Below are positions 16,775 through 25,862 of a stretch of 64,000 nucleotides of DNA, piece by piece. The DNA lies in NCBI RefSeq assembly GCF_002197755.1, contig NZ_NHOT01000001.1, positions 1-64,000 on the forward strand, given 5' to 3'. The notes beneath the pieces are model-generated. The model worked only from the letters and a program-made list of their open reading frames with translations. It had not been told where the DNA came from and made no database searches. A program made the position numbers and the translations under genes. The DNA comes from Pedobacter sp. AJM. Its GTDB lineage: Bacteria; Bacteroidota; Bacteroidia; Sphingobacteriales; Sphingobacteriaceae. Numbering within the stretch: the stretch's first letter is position 1; each line of letters begins with the position of its first letter.

Positions 16775-17047
16775 TTGATTTATAGCTGCTATCTGTTATG
16801 TTTTGCCTTTAGTGAGAATGATCTTAAAAAACCGGATAAAAAGATTTTGGATTTTACTTTAAAGGGAATTTATTTAGATCCGGGGCAACCCCCGGAATTC
16901 TACTATGTGATCTATTTTAATCCGAACATGAAAAACGCTATCTTACTTGAATTGCATGCTTTACTTGGGAATGTTGTCTCAGCCGCTTATTATTCAGATC
17001 AAAAGATAAATCCGTTTCAAAATAGAATTTACCGCACGATTAAATAA
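16775..17047 (+). CDS. Possible small hypothetical protein or gene remnant, 90 aa
   Basis: An open frame that begins at a TTG; there is no good upstream ATG, and the first internal ATG is at Met51. Residues 15-90 read like protein (DPGQPPEFYYVIYF, NPFQNRIYRTIK), without a motif I know. It may be a truncated gene whose 5' end is lost, since the N-terminal ten residues are short and Cys-rich for a signal peptide. It lies between two exported hydrolases. Confidence 0.25.
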   Translation: MIYSCYLLCFAFSENDLKKPDKKILDFTLKGIYLDPGQPPEFYYVIYFNPNMKNAILLELHALLGNVVSAAYYSDQKINPFQNRIYRTIK

Positions 17048-17154
17048 ACAGATCTCCTGGCGGAGTATGGGATAAAGGGGTATGAACAAATCATTTGCCT
17101 AGGCTTATGCCACTATTGTAGTACCGATGCCTGATTCTCTGGCTGGTGTGGTTA

Positions 17155-17973
17155 TCAATCAGAAGAAATCGCTGATCCAACATAGCTCCTGTAAAATTTT
17201 TCAATTTCTGATATCACCAGTTCCGGCTGATCCTGTGGGATGTTATGCGCACTTCCTTTGGCAAGAATTAAGCTTCCTTTTTTTTGTGTGCGGATAAAAC
17301 GCCGCTGCGCTTCCTGAAATCTGTCATTATCAGCCTGATTGTCAAACGGTCCTTTTTCAGCCATTACTACCAAAACCGGAATATGGGATGGGATTTTTTT
17401 CTTTCTGATCAAATGACTATTCTGCGCCATTTGTGCCAATACGAAATATAAACCAAGTTCATTTTTGCTGAAATTACTTCGGTTTAAGGTTTTAAACACG
17501 CTACTGGCAAAGCGCATATCGGCTTTAGAAGGTATTCTGGGATCTAACAGGAGTATACCTTTAACAGTGGAAGGGTTTTCAGATGCGTACAGGATGGAAT
17601 AAAATGCACCCAATGAGTGGGAAACCAGTAACATATCTCGATTGGCATATCCTAGTTTTTGCAGGGCAATATGAAGACCTTTTGCTTCGTTTTGGATATT
17701 GAACGCAGTGGTATCCAGTCCGCTTGACCCAAAGCCCTGGCGGTCATAGGTGATCATGGTTGCATTTAATTTTTGATGAAGTATGGTCGCGATAGCATCC
17801 CATTGTCCTGCATCAAGTGCGCCGCCAGATTCAAAGAATATTGGTGCTTCTTTGCCTTTTCTGATTTTAAAGTGGAGTTGATAAGTTCCCACATCAACTA
17901 AAGTATCGGTTTGTCCGTGAGCATAAGCAATGCCGGCGAAAAAGAAAATGAAACGAATGAAGTATACTTTCAT
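17155..17973 (-). CDS. Exported alpha/beta hydrolase (serine type)
   Basis: A 272-aa protein with a signal peptide (about 1-21, ending AHGQ). The alpha/beta hydrolase core has FESGGALDAGQW near 47-58 (oxyanion region), TYDRQGFGSS (75-84) and the nucleophile elbow SHSLGA (Ser120). The late His is in GSAHNIP near 245. This resembles periplasmic prolyl aminopeptidase-like or esterase-type enzymes of Bacteroidota. The substrate is unknown. It stands alone; a minus-strand CATCTTTG shortly upstream is one base off a -7 box. Confidence 0.82.
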   Translation of the reverse strand: MKVYFIRFIFFFAGIAYAHGQTDTLVDVGTYQLHFKIRKGKEAPIFFESGGALDAGQWDAIATILHQKLNATMITYDRQGFGSSGLDTTAFNIQNEAKGLHIALQKLGYANRDMLLVSHSLGAFYSILYASENPSTVKGILLLDPRIPSKADMRFASSVFKTLNRSNFSKNELGLYFVLAQMAQNSHLIRKKKIPSHIPVLVVMAEKGPFDNQADNDRFQEAQRRFIRTQKKGSLILAKGSAHNIPQDQPELVISEIEKFYRSYVGSAISSD

Positions 17974-18226
17974 AAGCTATAAGGAATGTGAAGCAAAGAT
18001 GTTTCAAAGAACGGAATATTACTGAATTCTCAGGCTTCTTTTTCCGCTTATTTGATAGATTGCTCAACACCGTCTGGCAATGCTTTGATGTTGGCGTGTA
18101 CAGATAAAATCAAACGCTAATCTTTTAAGAAAAATATTGAATGCTTTAGGGAAGCTAAACAGCGAAAAGTCGGATCAGTACAATAATTTGTCGCACTGAT
18201 ACAAAAACTATAAGCAGGGAGGTCTG

Positions 18227-18234
18227 TATATTTG
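18227..18234 (+). promoter_or_regulatory. -7 element of the GH29 gene
   Basis: TATATTTG is an exact TAnnTTTG match 28 bases before the GH29 ATG at 18262. No TTG is found at 17-23 nt upstream, which is often the case for activated promoters. Confidence 0.5.
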
Positions 18235-18261
18235 TTTTTAATCTTTTTAGCCAAATATTTT

Positions 18262-19923
18262 ATGAAGAGACGAACATTGCTCAGGTACATTGCTGCCGGT
18301 ATCCCCGGACTTTATCTCACACAGGTTGCTAAAGCATCATTGCTCCAACATATGATAGGTCACCCGAATACTGGTTTGCCGAAGGGCACCTTTCAGCCTA
18401 CCTGGGAATCCTTAAAAAATTACCAGACGCCCGAGTGGTTTCGTGATGCCAAATTTGGGATGTGGGCACACTGGGGGCCTCAATGTCAGCCAGAGGCAGG
18501 CGACTGGTACGCCAGGCATATGTATATGGAAGGTTCCGGTCAGTATAAGTTTCACCTCAAAAAATATGGACATCCCTCTAAATTTGGGTTTAAAGATGTG
18601 ATCAATACCTGGAAAGCAGAAAAATGGGATCCCCAGGCCATTGTAGATCTTTATCACCGCACAGGTGCGAAATATTTTATGGCTTTGGCGAACCATCATG
18701 ATAACCTGGATTTATATGACAGTTCTTACCAGAAAAACTGGAATTCGACCAAGATAGGCCCTAAAAAAGATATTGTTAAAGGTTGGTCTGATGCAGCCCG
18801 CAAAAGAGGATTACACTTTGGTGTAAGTGTGCATGCCGCACATGCCTGGAGTTGGTTTGAAACAGCACAACGTTCGGATAAATCCGGGCCACTGGCAGGT
18901 GTTCCATATGACGGGAAGCTCACAAAAGCTCAGGGTAAAGGCCAATGGTGGGAGGGGCTTGACCCTCAGGAACTGTATGCCCAGAACCATGCCTTAAGTG
19001 AAAACAGTTTAGATGATGGCATGATTCACCGCCAGTGGAACTGGGGGAATGGGGTAAGCATCCCCGATCAAAAATATATTGAAAATTTTTATAAACGGAC
19101 CATTGAGCTGATTGATAAGTACGGGCCAGACATGATCTATTTTGACGATTCGCAGCTCCCCTTATGGCCAATCAGTGATGCAGGACTGAAGATCGCATCT
19201 CATTTCTACAATAAAAGTATAAAGGAAAAAGGAAGCCTTCAGGCGGTAATCACAGGCAAAATTCTGGATGTTGAACAGCGAAAGGCCATGGTGTGGGATA
19301 TTGAACGAGGTCAAAGCAATGCTATTGAGCCATTACCATGGCAAACGGATACCTGTATCGGCGACTGGCATTATAACCGCGAAGTTTATGATCAGAACAG
19401 GTATAAAACCCCACAGTCAGTTATACATACACTTATTGATGTTGTCAGTAAAAATGGAAATCTGATGTTAAATATACCTTTAAGGGGGGATGGCACCATG
19501 GATGAGCTGGAAGCTAAAATTGTGGAAGAGATTGGCCAGTGGATGCGGGAGAATGGTGAAAGTATTTATAAAACCCGCCCCTGGAAGATTTTTGGTGAAG
19601 GTCCGGCACAACAGGCTGCTGCTGCACTAACGGCACAAGGTTTTAATGAAGGCAAGGGGAAATCTTTTACGGTGGAAGATGTAAGGTTTGCCACAAAAGG
19701 TGATGTTTTATTTGCAACCATCATGTCTGTACCGCAAAAAGACGTCATATTCATCAAAAGCCTGGCAGAGAATAGTCCGTATTACAGACAAAAAATTAAT
19801 AAAGTGGAGTTGGTTGCAACAGGTGCACCCTTGCCGTTTTCACGTACCGCAGATGGCTTGAAGGTAACCTTTCCGGCGCACAGCAAATTGCCATCTTTTG
19901 CCGTCCCCATAAAAATCAGTTAA
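18262..19923 (+). CDS. GH29 alpha-L-fucosidase
   Basis: A 553-aa protein from the ATG at 18262; a TTG at 18232 is in frame but overlaps the -7 box. The N-terminus KRRTLLRYIAAG has a twin-arginine-like pair, so Tat export is possible. GH29 motifs are clear: WFRDAKFGMWAHWGP near 55-70, ANHHDNLDLYDS and YFDDSQ (Asp295/Asp296, one being the nucleophile), then NGNLMLNIPLRGDG. GH29 enzymes remove alpha-L-fucose, some also alpha-L-galactose, from glycan ends. It ends at its own terminator and lies beside the xylan cluster and an AraC gene, so a link to capped xylan or xyloglucan side chains is inferred, not shown. Confidence 0.93.
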   Translation: MKRRTLLRYIAAGIPGLYLTQVAKASLLQHMIGHPNTGLPKGTFQPTWESLKNYQTPEWFRDAKFGMWAHWGPQCQPEAGDWYARHMYMEGSGQYKFHLKKYGHPSKFGFKDVINTWKAEKWDPQAIVDLYHRTGAKYFMALANHHDNLDLYDSSYQKNWNSTKIGPKKDIVKGWSDAARKRGLHFGVSVHAAHAWSWFETAQRSDKSGPLAGVPYDGKLTKAQGKGQWWEGLDPQELYAQNHALSENSLDDGMIHRQWNWGNGVSIPDQKYIENFYKRTIELIDKYGPDMIYFDDSQLPLWPISDAGLKIASHFYNKSIKEKGSLQAVITGKILDVEQRKAMVWDIERGQSNAIEPLPWQTDTCIGDWHYNREVYDQNRYKTPQSVIHTLIDVVSKNGNLMLNIPLRGDGTMDELEAKIVEEIGQWMRENGESIYKTRPWKIFGEGPAQQAAAALTAQGFNEGKGKSFTVEDVRFATKGDVLFATIMSVPQKDVIFIKSLAENSPYYRQKINKVELVATGAPLPFSRTADGLKVTFPAHSKLPSFAVPIKIS

Positions 19924-19961
19924 TTCATCACGGCTCCATATCACAACTTATTTGAGATGAG

Positions 19962-19988
19962 AACGGCCGGATTTTTTCCGGCCGTTTT
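19962..19988 (+). terminator. Rho-independent terminator after GH29
   Basis: AACGGCCGGA (19962-19971) pairs perfectly with TCCGGCCGTT (19977-19986) around a T5 loop, followed by T residues. It lies 38 bases past the stop. Confidence 0.85.
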
Positions 19989-20142
19989 CTATATGATGAT
20001 GAGCGGTCTTAGTCCATATAATGAAATCTCTTTTTGAACTAATGGATAATTAATGATCAGATTACTTTGATGCATTGACCGCATTTGATATATTCATTGC
20101 GCGCTACATCGTCTCCCCTAAGAAACGTCAGGAAGATTTAGT

Positions 20143-21024
20143 ATGCTGTTATCCATGAAATTTATAAAAAACCATTTTCATCTTTTAAATGCTGATGCCG
20201 TAAGGTTAGGACACAGCTGGAATTTTATCAATGTCATCAGCCCTTACTACAGGCTTTATTACATTGAAGATGGAACAGGTTATATCAATAGTCCAGCCGG
20301 ACGTACGCCACTTGCAGCAGGTCATCTGTATCTCATTCCTAGTTTTACCCTCTGTGATTTGCATTGCGAGAATTATTTGTCGCAATATTTTGTTCAGTTT
20401 TTTGAAGAGTCACCAGATGGCATTTCCTTATTCGGACATTGCAGGGAGGTTTTAAGTGTAGCTGCATCTGCCATTGATGTAGGTAACTTTAAAAGGCTGC
20501 TTGAGATTAACCCCGGAAGAGGAATCAACCGTTCTGATAATCCAAAAGTATATGAAAAAGATGTTTATTATAAGGAGTATACGAAACTGAATGAGCTTCA
20601 AACAGCTGCCACACAATTTGAAACCCAGGGCATTATTTTGCAGCTGTTATCCAGGTTTATGAAGTCAGAAAGATTTGGGATCTCCAATCAGGAGGCTATA
20701 CCTTCTGCAATTCTCGCGGCAATCAGTTATATACAGATTAATATCGCAAAGCCCCTTAAAGTCAGTCAACTGGCTTCGGATGCAAATCTCAATACAGATT
20801 ATTTCTCCCGAATCTTTCATCGGTATTCAGGCAAAAGTCCGGTCAATTTTATACTGGAAAAGCGTATTGAAAGGGCACAATATCTGATTATGACCACCAA
20901 TATACAATATGGAGAGATTGCCAGATTAACTGGTTTTGAAAATCAGCAATATTTCTCCAGGATATTCAGAAAAATCACCGGACTTAGTCCAAAAGCATAC
21001 CGGAACCAAAACCCGGGATATTAA
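20143..21024 (+). CDS. AraC family transcriptional regulator
   Basis: A 293-aa protein. The N-terminal 170 residues look like a cupin-type sensing domain (YYRLYYIEDGTGYI; AAGHLYLIPSFT). The C-terminal 100 residues carry two helix-turn-helix units of the AraC type: KVSQLASDANLNTDYFSRIF and YGEIARLTGFENQQYFSRIF, ending in the signature ITGLSPKAYR. Such proteins usually activate sugar genes on binding a ligand. It lies between GH29 and the GH10-GH3-GH67 operon, so either may be its target. An in-frame ATG at 20155 (Met5) is an alternative start. Confidence 0.93.
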   Translation: MLLSMKFIKNHFHLLNADAVRLGHSWNFINVISPYYRLYYIEDGTGYINSPAGRTPLAAGHLYLIPSFTLCDLHCENYLSQYFVQFFEESPDGISLFGHCREVLSVAASAIDVGNFKRLLEINPGRGINRSDNPKVYEKDVYYKEYTKLNELQTAATQFETQGIILQLLSRFMKSERFGISNQEAIPSAILAAISYIQINIAKPLKVSQLASDANLNTDYFSRIFHRYSGKSPVNFILEKRIERAQYLIMTTNIQYGEIARLTGFENQQYFSRIFRKITGLSPKAYRNQNPGY

Positions 21025-21051
21025 ATACTGTTTAATATCCTTCGGTTGCTG

Positions 21052-21079
21052 AAAAATCCGCCTCGCAAAAACGAGGCGG
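21052..21079 (-). terminator. Terminator of the GH10-GH3-GH67 operon
   Basis: CCGCCTCG (21058-21065) and CGAGGCGG (21072-21079) form a perfect 8-bp stem with a 6-nt loop. On the minus strand it is followed by TTTTT (21056-21052), 16 bases past the GH67 stop. There is no T-tract on plus, so it serves the minus strand. Confidence 0.85.
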
Positions 21080-21094
21080 TATGGCGTACCAAAA

Positions 21095-23137
21095 CTACTC
21101 ATAACTTTTACTTTTGCTCAGGGTTTTCAGGGCATCGAGGTCATGAACAGGGCGCTCGATATCAAAAGGAATTTCCCTTTTGCTGAAAGTCTGAAAATAC
21201 AGCAGGCAGGCATCCTTCCAGATTTGGGCATCACGGCTTTGTATCCGCAACTTGGATTGTACTGCCATGAAGCGTTCTTCATCGACCAGGCCATGCATTT
21301 TATCCCAGGTTTTCTGGAAATCCCGCACCTGTTGTACGCCGGTATCATAACGATAGCAGAGTGCTGTCCAGAGATCTTGACCATTTCTAAGTCGGTAAGT
21401 CCAGGGCACATGATGAAACCACAACAGGTATTCTTCCGGGCAGGTATTCAGGTCATCAAATCTGGAACGCAATGGTTCATGGTATTGTGCTACGGCATTA
21501 CTTCCGCTCTGGCTCCTGTTAAAACCCAGCCCTTCCAGGTCTGCCTTGTGGTAATATACAGAAGTCCAGTCTGCCCTGATTTTAGTATTGGCAAACCAGG
21601 GCGCAGGGCCATAATGATGTCCCTCGGCAAAGATGTGGTGCAGGCCAAGTGGCATCATGTAATTCACTATTGCTTCGCGACTTTCGAGCATCATTTTCTT
21701 AACGGGTTTCACAAATGACTGGTCCTTTGCATTCTCCCGAACACCTAAAAATGTCTGTCTGATCCATTCATCGGCAATGTCTTCACTTTTAAGCTGGTTA
21801 TTCCAGGCCAATCTGCCGAAAGCGTACCAGTTGGCCTGTGCAAAAATATGCCCGGTCCAGTTGCGGTCTGAACCGATATTAGCCACACCTGCAATAGCAG
21901 TGAATGTACTTTTATCCTGTGTTCCGTCAGTAACCACCGCAACAGTGCTTCCTTTGCCTTTTTGGTAAGTATCGCTGTTTAAACATTCCTCCCAGAGGGT
22001 AGAGAGAAAAGCAAGTTGTTTGGATTGGCCGAGGTATTCCTGCGTAATCTGAAATTCCGGCATCACCGGTGTCTGGTTCATTGCACCAAATAAGGCACTG
22101 AAAGGTTCACGGGGCTGAAAATCCAATGGTCCGTTTTTGACCTGGAGGATCACATTTTTCTTCAATTTCCCATCGTAGCGAAGGAATTCTGTATAAGCCT
22201 GTTTTGTTCGGTCCTGTTCGCTGGTTTGGTAAACAAAAGCCCGCCACATCACGATTCCGTTGAAAGGAGATACCGCATCAGCCATCATATTCGCACCATC
22301 CACGTGTGTGCGGCCAAAATCCTGCGGACCCGGTTGCCCTTCACTATTAGCCTTCACCAGAAAACCGCCAAAATCAGGAATCAGCTGGTAAATTTCTTTC
22401 GCTTTGTTTGCCCACCATTTTCTGACGAGTGGATCAAGTGGATCGGCAGTTTTTAGTTTTCCGATGGTAACCGGTGAGGAGAAATTAACAGACAGGTAAA
22501 CCTTTAAACCATAGGGGCGTAGAATTCCGGCAATGGCCTGAACCTTTTTAAGGTAGGGTGCCGTTAAAATTTTTGCCGAGGCATTCACATTGTTTAATAC
22601 TGTTCCGTTTATGCCGATGGAAGCATTGGCCCTGCCATATAATTGATAAAGCGCCTCATCTGCCTTGCTGATGGTTAAATCCTGATCATTTTTCCAGAAG
22701 ATGGATTGACCGGCATAACCACGTTCTACTGATCCATCCAGATTATCCCAATGATTCAATATCCGGCGAGAATAGGAGGGGTTGGAACTAAAGTGATCAT
22801 CCGTTTTGCCCAGATACTGCCTTCTGAGCAGTTCATAGGTTCCATAAAGGATGCCAAGATCGGTTCTGGCAATAATTTTATCCTGTTCCAGGCGAAAGCC
22901 ATCACCTTTAATGGATGCATGCTGGCTGAATTCGAACTTTATGTTGGCCTCATTTTTGCCCAGCCATCCCGTTTTCAGCTCATTTATCGCAATATCCAGA
23001 ACGGATGATTTTCTGCTGTGCTGTATCTGAACACTTGCAGCAGATTTACCACGCAGCCAAAGTTCATGTCCGTCTTCAGCTTTTGCAAGATAGGCACAGG
23101 CGATAAAAGTCAGTACCAGGTATATTGTTCTTTTCAT
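21095..23137 (-). CDS. GH67 alpha-glucuronidase
   Basis: A 680-aa protein with a signal peptide (about 1-20, ending AYLAKA), so it should be periplasmic. It releases (4-O-methyl-)D-glucuronic acid from the non-reducing terminal xylose of xylo-oligosaccharides. GH67 landmarks are the general-acid region KANSEGQPGP (acid Glu), PLDFQPREPF (Asp) and VMPEFQITQEY (Glu), matching the E/D/E catalytic set of GlcA67A-type enzymes, plus the helical C-terminal domain with GHHYGPAPW. Length is typical. Its start lies one base after the GH3 stop, so translation is coupled. It is the last gene of the GH10-GH3-GH67 operon. Confidence 0.96.
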   Translation of the reverse strand: MKRTIYLVLTFIACAYLAKAEDGHELWLRGKSAASVQIQHSRKSSVLDIAINELKTGWLGKNEANIKFEFSQHASIKGDGFRLEQDKIIARTDLGILYGTYELLRRQYLGKTDDHFSSNPSYSRRILNHWDNLDGSVERGYAGQSIFWKNDQDLTISKADEALYQLYGRANASIGINGTVLNNVNASAKILTAPYLKKVQAIAGILRPYGLKVYLSVNFSSPVTIGKLKTADPLDPLVRKWWANKAKEIYQLIPDFGGFLVKANSEGQPGPQDFGRTHVDGANMMADAVSPFNGIVMWRAFVYQTSEQDRTKQAYTEFLRYDGKLKKNVILQVKNGPLDFQPREPFSALFGAMNQTPVMPEFQITQEYLGQSKQLAFLSTLWEECLNSDTYQKGKGSTVAVVTDGTQDKSTFTAIAGVANIGSDRNWTGHIFAQANWYAFGRLAWNNQLKSEDIADEWIRQTFLGVRENAKDQSFVKPVKKMMLESREAIVNYMMPLGLHHIFAEGHHYGPAPWFANTKIRADWTSVYYHKADLEGLGFNRSQSGSNAVAQYHEPLRSRFDDLNTCPEEYLLWFHHVPWTYRLRNGQDLWTALCYRYDTGVQQVRDFQKTWDKMHGLVDEERFMAVQSKLRIQSRDAQIWKDACLLYFQTFSKREIPFDIERPVHDLDALKTLSKSKSYE

Positions 23138-23138
23138 T

Positions 23139-25763
23139 TTAGTTGATGTTAAGCGTGTGGCTTAAAATATTTCCGCTGGTTTTCAAGGTTTCGTCGGGCT
23201 GACTGCCACCAACAGTAATGTCTATTTTGCCTTTCAGCGGTTGTTTTTTGCCGTTTTGATCAATATAGGTAAGGTCGCCGGGTTGCAGGTTAAAACTGAT
23301 GAGCTGGCTTTTGCCAGGGGCCAGGCTTACCCTTTGGAAACCTTTAAGGGCTTTCCTGGCAGTTTTAATCGCCGGATCACTGTGCGTTACATATAGTTGT
23401 ACAACCTCATCACCCTCCATTTTTCCGGTATTGGTGATTTTTACGGTGACTTTAGTGCCTTTACCCGCTTTAATTGTTGCGGGTGCGTTAAAGCCTTCAT
23501 AACGAAAAGTGGTGAAGCTTAATCCGTAGCCAAAACCAAAAAGCGGCTTTCCTTTAAAGTAGCGGTAGGTCCGGTTTTCCATACTGTAATCATTAAAGTT
23601 GGCCAGATCCTGGTCGTTTTTATAGAAAGTAACCGGGAGCCTGCCAGATGGATTATAATCGCCAAAAAGCAGGTCAGCGATGGCCGTACCAGCCGATTGA
23701 CCACCATACCAGGCATTAACAATCGCCGGAATATTTTCTGCTTCCCAAGGCATGGCAATGGCACTTCCTGTCATCATCACAAAAACCACTGGTTTACCGC
23801 TGTTTTTTAAGGCTTTCATTAATGCTGTTTGCGCTTGTGGAAGCATGATGGATGTCCGGTCGCCACCGCTAAAACCAGGAAGATCGACCTTCATTTCTTC
23901 GCCCTCCAGCTGAGGAGAGATGCCTCCTGCAAAAATAAAGGCATCTGCATCCTGGTGCCGCTTGACCAAAGCATTAAAATCAGTACGCATAAATGCACCA
24001 CCGGAGAAGCGGATTTTAGCGGTACCTTCGCCTTGCCAGTATTCAATAACCAGGTTATAAGTACTATCCTTAACGGTCTGTAGCTTATAGGTTTGTGCTC
24101 CCCAGCGGTTTCTGGTCCAGGCATCCAATACTTTTTTTCCATTTACAAAAAAGCGGTAGCCGTCATCAGCTTCCAGTTCAAAAGTCATGCTGCCTGTTTG
24201 CGCGGCTTTAAAGTCGGTGGTGTATCGTGCTGAAAAATGATTTGCGGTAAGGCCTCCTTCCATCTGCTGGCCTTCCTGCCAACTGTGGTTAAGGCTGGCC
24301 TCCATTTGTGTAAGAATTGGTTTTCCTTCCAGTTTCTCCCCTTTAAAATATTCTGATTTAAATCCCTGCTTACCGTCGATGTTCAGTTGTTTGTTCAGAT
24401 CAAGATAATTTAAAAGGGTATCGTTTGTAAATGATACGGCTTGTTCATACACCACCGCTGTATTTGGACCAACTTTGTTTTTGATGCCTTCCAGTACCGT
24501 GGTGATTTTTGATGGGGTACCATTATAATTACCCAGTACGGCAATGGCATTATCTGCATTCGGACCTAAAACCACCAGTTTCTTCAGGTTTTTTTTCAGC
24601 GGAAGGGTATTGGCCTCATTGCGCAGTAAAACCATTGATTCGCGGGCCATTTTCAGTGCATGTGCCTGATGATCCTTGTTTTCCAATACGGTGATGGGGG
24701 TATTGGCATATTTAACCATCGCTGGCGGATCGAACATGCCCAGTCTGAAGCGGATCATAAATAAGCGTTTTACGGAAACATCGATGTCCTTTTCTGTAAT
24801 GATCCCGTTTTTAACTGCAGTAAGCAAGGCTTTGTAAGCATCTGTACCACAATCAATATCAGTACCATGAAAAACAGCATCCGCAGAGGCTGCAGCAGCA
24901 TCTTTATGGGTTTTATGGTTTTTAAAGAAATCATCTATCGCCCAGCAATCGGAGGTTACATAACCGGTAAACTTCCATTGCCTGCGCAGGATATCTGTCA
25001 TAAGTAAATCGCTGGCACAGCAAGGCTGCCCCTGAAAGGCATTATAAGCACACATTACACCCGCCACCTTAGATTGGGTAACCAGTTTTTCGAACGCAGG
25101 AAGATAGGTATCCCAAAGGTCAAACTGACTGACGTCGGCATTAAATACATGCCGCAGTGGTTCCGGTCCGCTATGTACCGCATAATGTTTGGCACAGGCA
25201 GCGGCCTTTAAATATTTAGGATCATCACCCTGCAAGCCTCTTACAAAAGCATCACCCAGAGTAGCGGTAAGGTAAGGGTCTTCACCATAGGTTTCCTGAC
25301 CCCGGCCCCAGCGGGGATCGCGAAAAATATTGATATTGGGTGTCCAGTAGGTCAAACCCAGGTAGCGCTCATTGGTTCTGCCCAATTCTACCGCTTTATT
25401 GTAGATGGCACGACCTTCAAGTGCAGCATAATCAGCCATTTTAAACAGGGCATCCGAATCAAAGGTGGCTGCCATGGCAATGGCTTGCGGAAACACGGTT
25501 ACCTTAAAAGGGGTACGGGCCACGCCATGAAGGGTTTCGTTCCACCAGTCGTATGCCGGGATTTTTAACCTCGGAATGGCCGGGGCAGAGTTGAGCATCT
25601 GAAATACTTTTTCTTCCAGTGTCAGGCGTGAAACCAGGTCATCAACTCTTCTTTCAAAAGGCAGTTTATAATCCTGAAATGGGTATTGCTGTGCTTTTAC
25701 TGAACTGAAACCCGTTAAAAGTAAAAGGGTGATGAAGATTTTTAAAGGTTGGGCTTTTCTCAT
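23139..25763 (-). CDS. GH3 beta-xylosidase/beta-glucosidase with PA14 insert
   Basis: An 874-aa exported enzyme (signal peptide 1-25, ending VKAQ). The GH3 N-terminal barrel carries the nucleophile in YVTSDCW (Asp272). A PA14 domain (about 465-590, with EYFKGEKLEG and FELEADDGYRFFVNGKKV) is inserted in the C-terminal GH3 domain, and a fibronectin III-like domain ends the protein. PA14-bearing GH3 enzymes in xylan operons are usually exo-beta-xylosidases; beta-glucosidase or arabinofuranosidase activity is possible. It lies between GH10 and GH67. CTAACCAAAACCT directly precedes the ATG. It probably finishes depolymerisation to xylose in the periplasm. Confidence 0.95.
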   Translation of the reverse strand: MRKAQPLKIFITLLLLTGFSSVKAQQYPFQDYKLPFERRVDDLVSRLTLEEKVFQMLNSAPAIPRLKIPAYDWWNETLHGVARTPFKVTVFPQAIAMAATFDSDALFKMADYAALEGRAIYNKAVELGRTNERYLGLTYWTPNINIFRDPRWGRGQETYGEDPYLTATLGDAFVRGLQGDDPKYLKAAACAKHYAVHSGPEPLRHVFNADVSQFDLWDTYLPAFEKLVTQSKVAGVMCAYNAFQGQPCCASDLLMTDILRRQWKFTGYVTSDCWAIDDFFKNHKTHKDAAAASADAVFHGTDIDCGTDAYKALLTAVKNGIITEKDIDVSVKRLFMIRFRLGMFDPPAMVKYANTPITVLENKDHQAHALKMARESMVLLRNEANTLPLKKNLKKLVVLGPNADNAIAVLGNYNGTPSKITTVLEGIKNKVGPNTAVVYEQAVSFTNDTLLNYLDLNKQLNIDGKQGFKSEYFKGEKLEGKPILTQMEASLNHSWQEGQQMEGGLTANHFSARYTTDFKAAQTGSMTFELEADDGYRFFVNGKKVLDAWTRNRWGAQTYKLQTVKDSTYNLVIEYWQGEGTAKIRFSGGAFMRTDFNALVKRHQDADAFIFAGGISPQLEGEEMKVDLPGFSGGDRTSIMLPQAQTALMKALKNSGKPVVFVMMTGSAIAMPWEAENIPAIVNAWYGGQSAGTAIADLLFGDYNPSGRLPVTFYKNDQDLANFNDYSMENRTYRYFKGKPLFGFGYGLSFTTFRYEGFNAPATIKAGKGTKVTVKITNTGKMEGDEVVQLYVTHSDPAIKTARKALKGFQRVSLAPGKSQLISFNLQPGDLTYIDQNGKKQPLKGKIDITVGGSQPDETLKTSGNILSHTLNIN

Positions 25764-25862
25764 AGGTTTTGGTTAGCGATCACCAAAGTTCATGGCGAAT
25801 TAATCGTTTTAGCAGATGGTTAATATTTTATAGGTTGATAAATTGTGGATCTAATATCAGAT

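Noticed and set aside
18232-18261. TTG start for the GH29 gene
   Set aside because: It overlaps the TATATTTG -7 box, and the ATG at 18262 gives a proper basic n-region for export.
21143-21718. 191-aa plus-strand open frame opposite GH67
   Set aside because: It is antisense to a well-conserved enzyme, has no recognisable domain or signal, and its composition follows from the GH67 codons.
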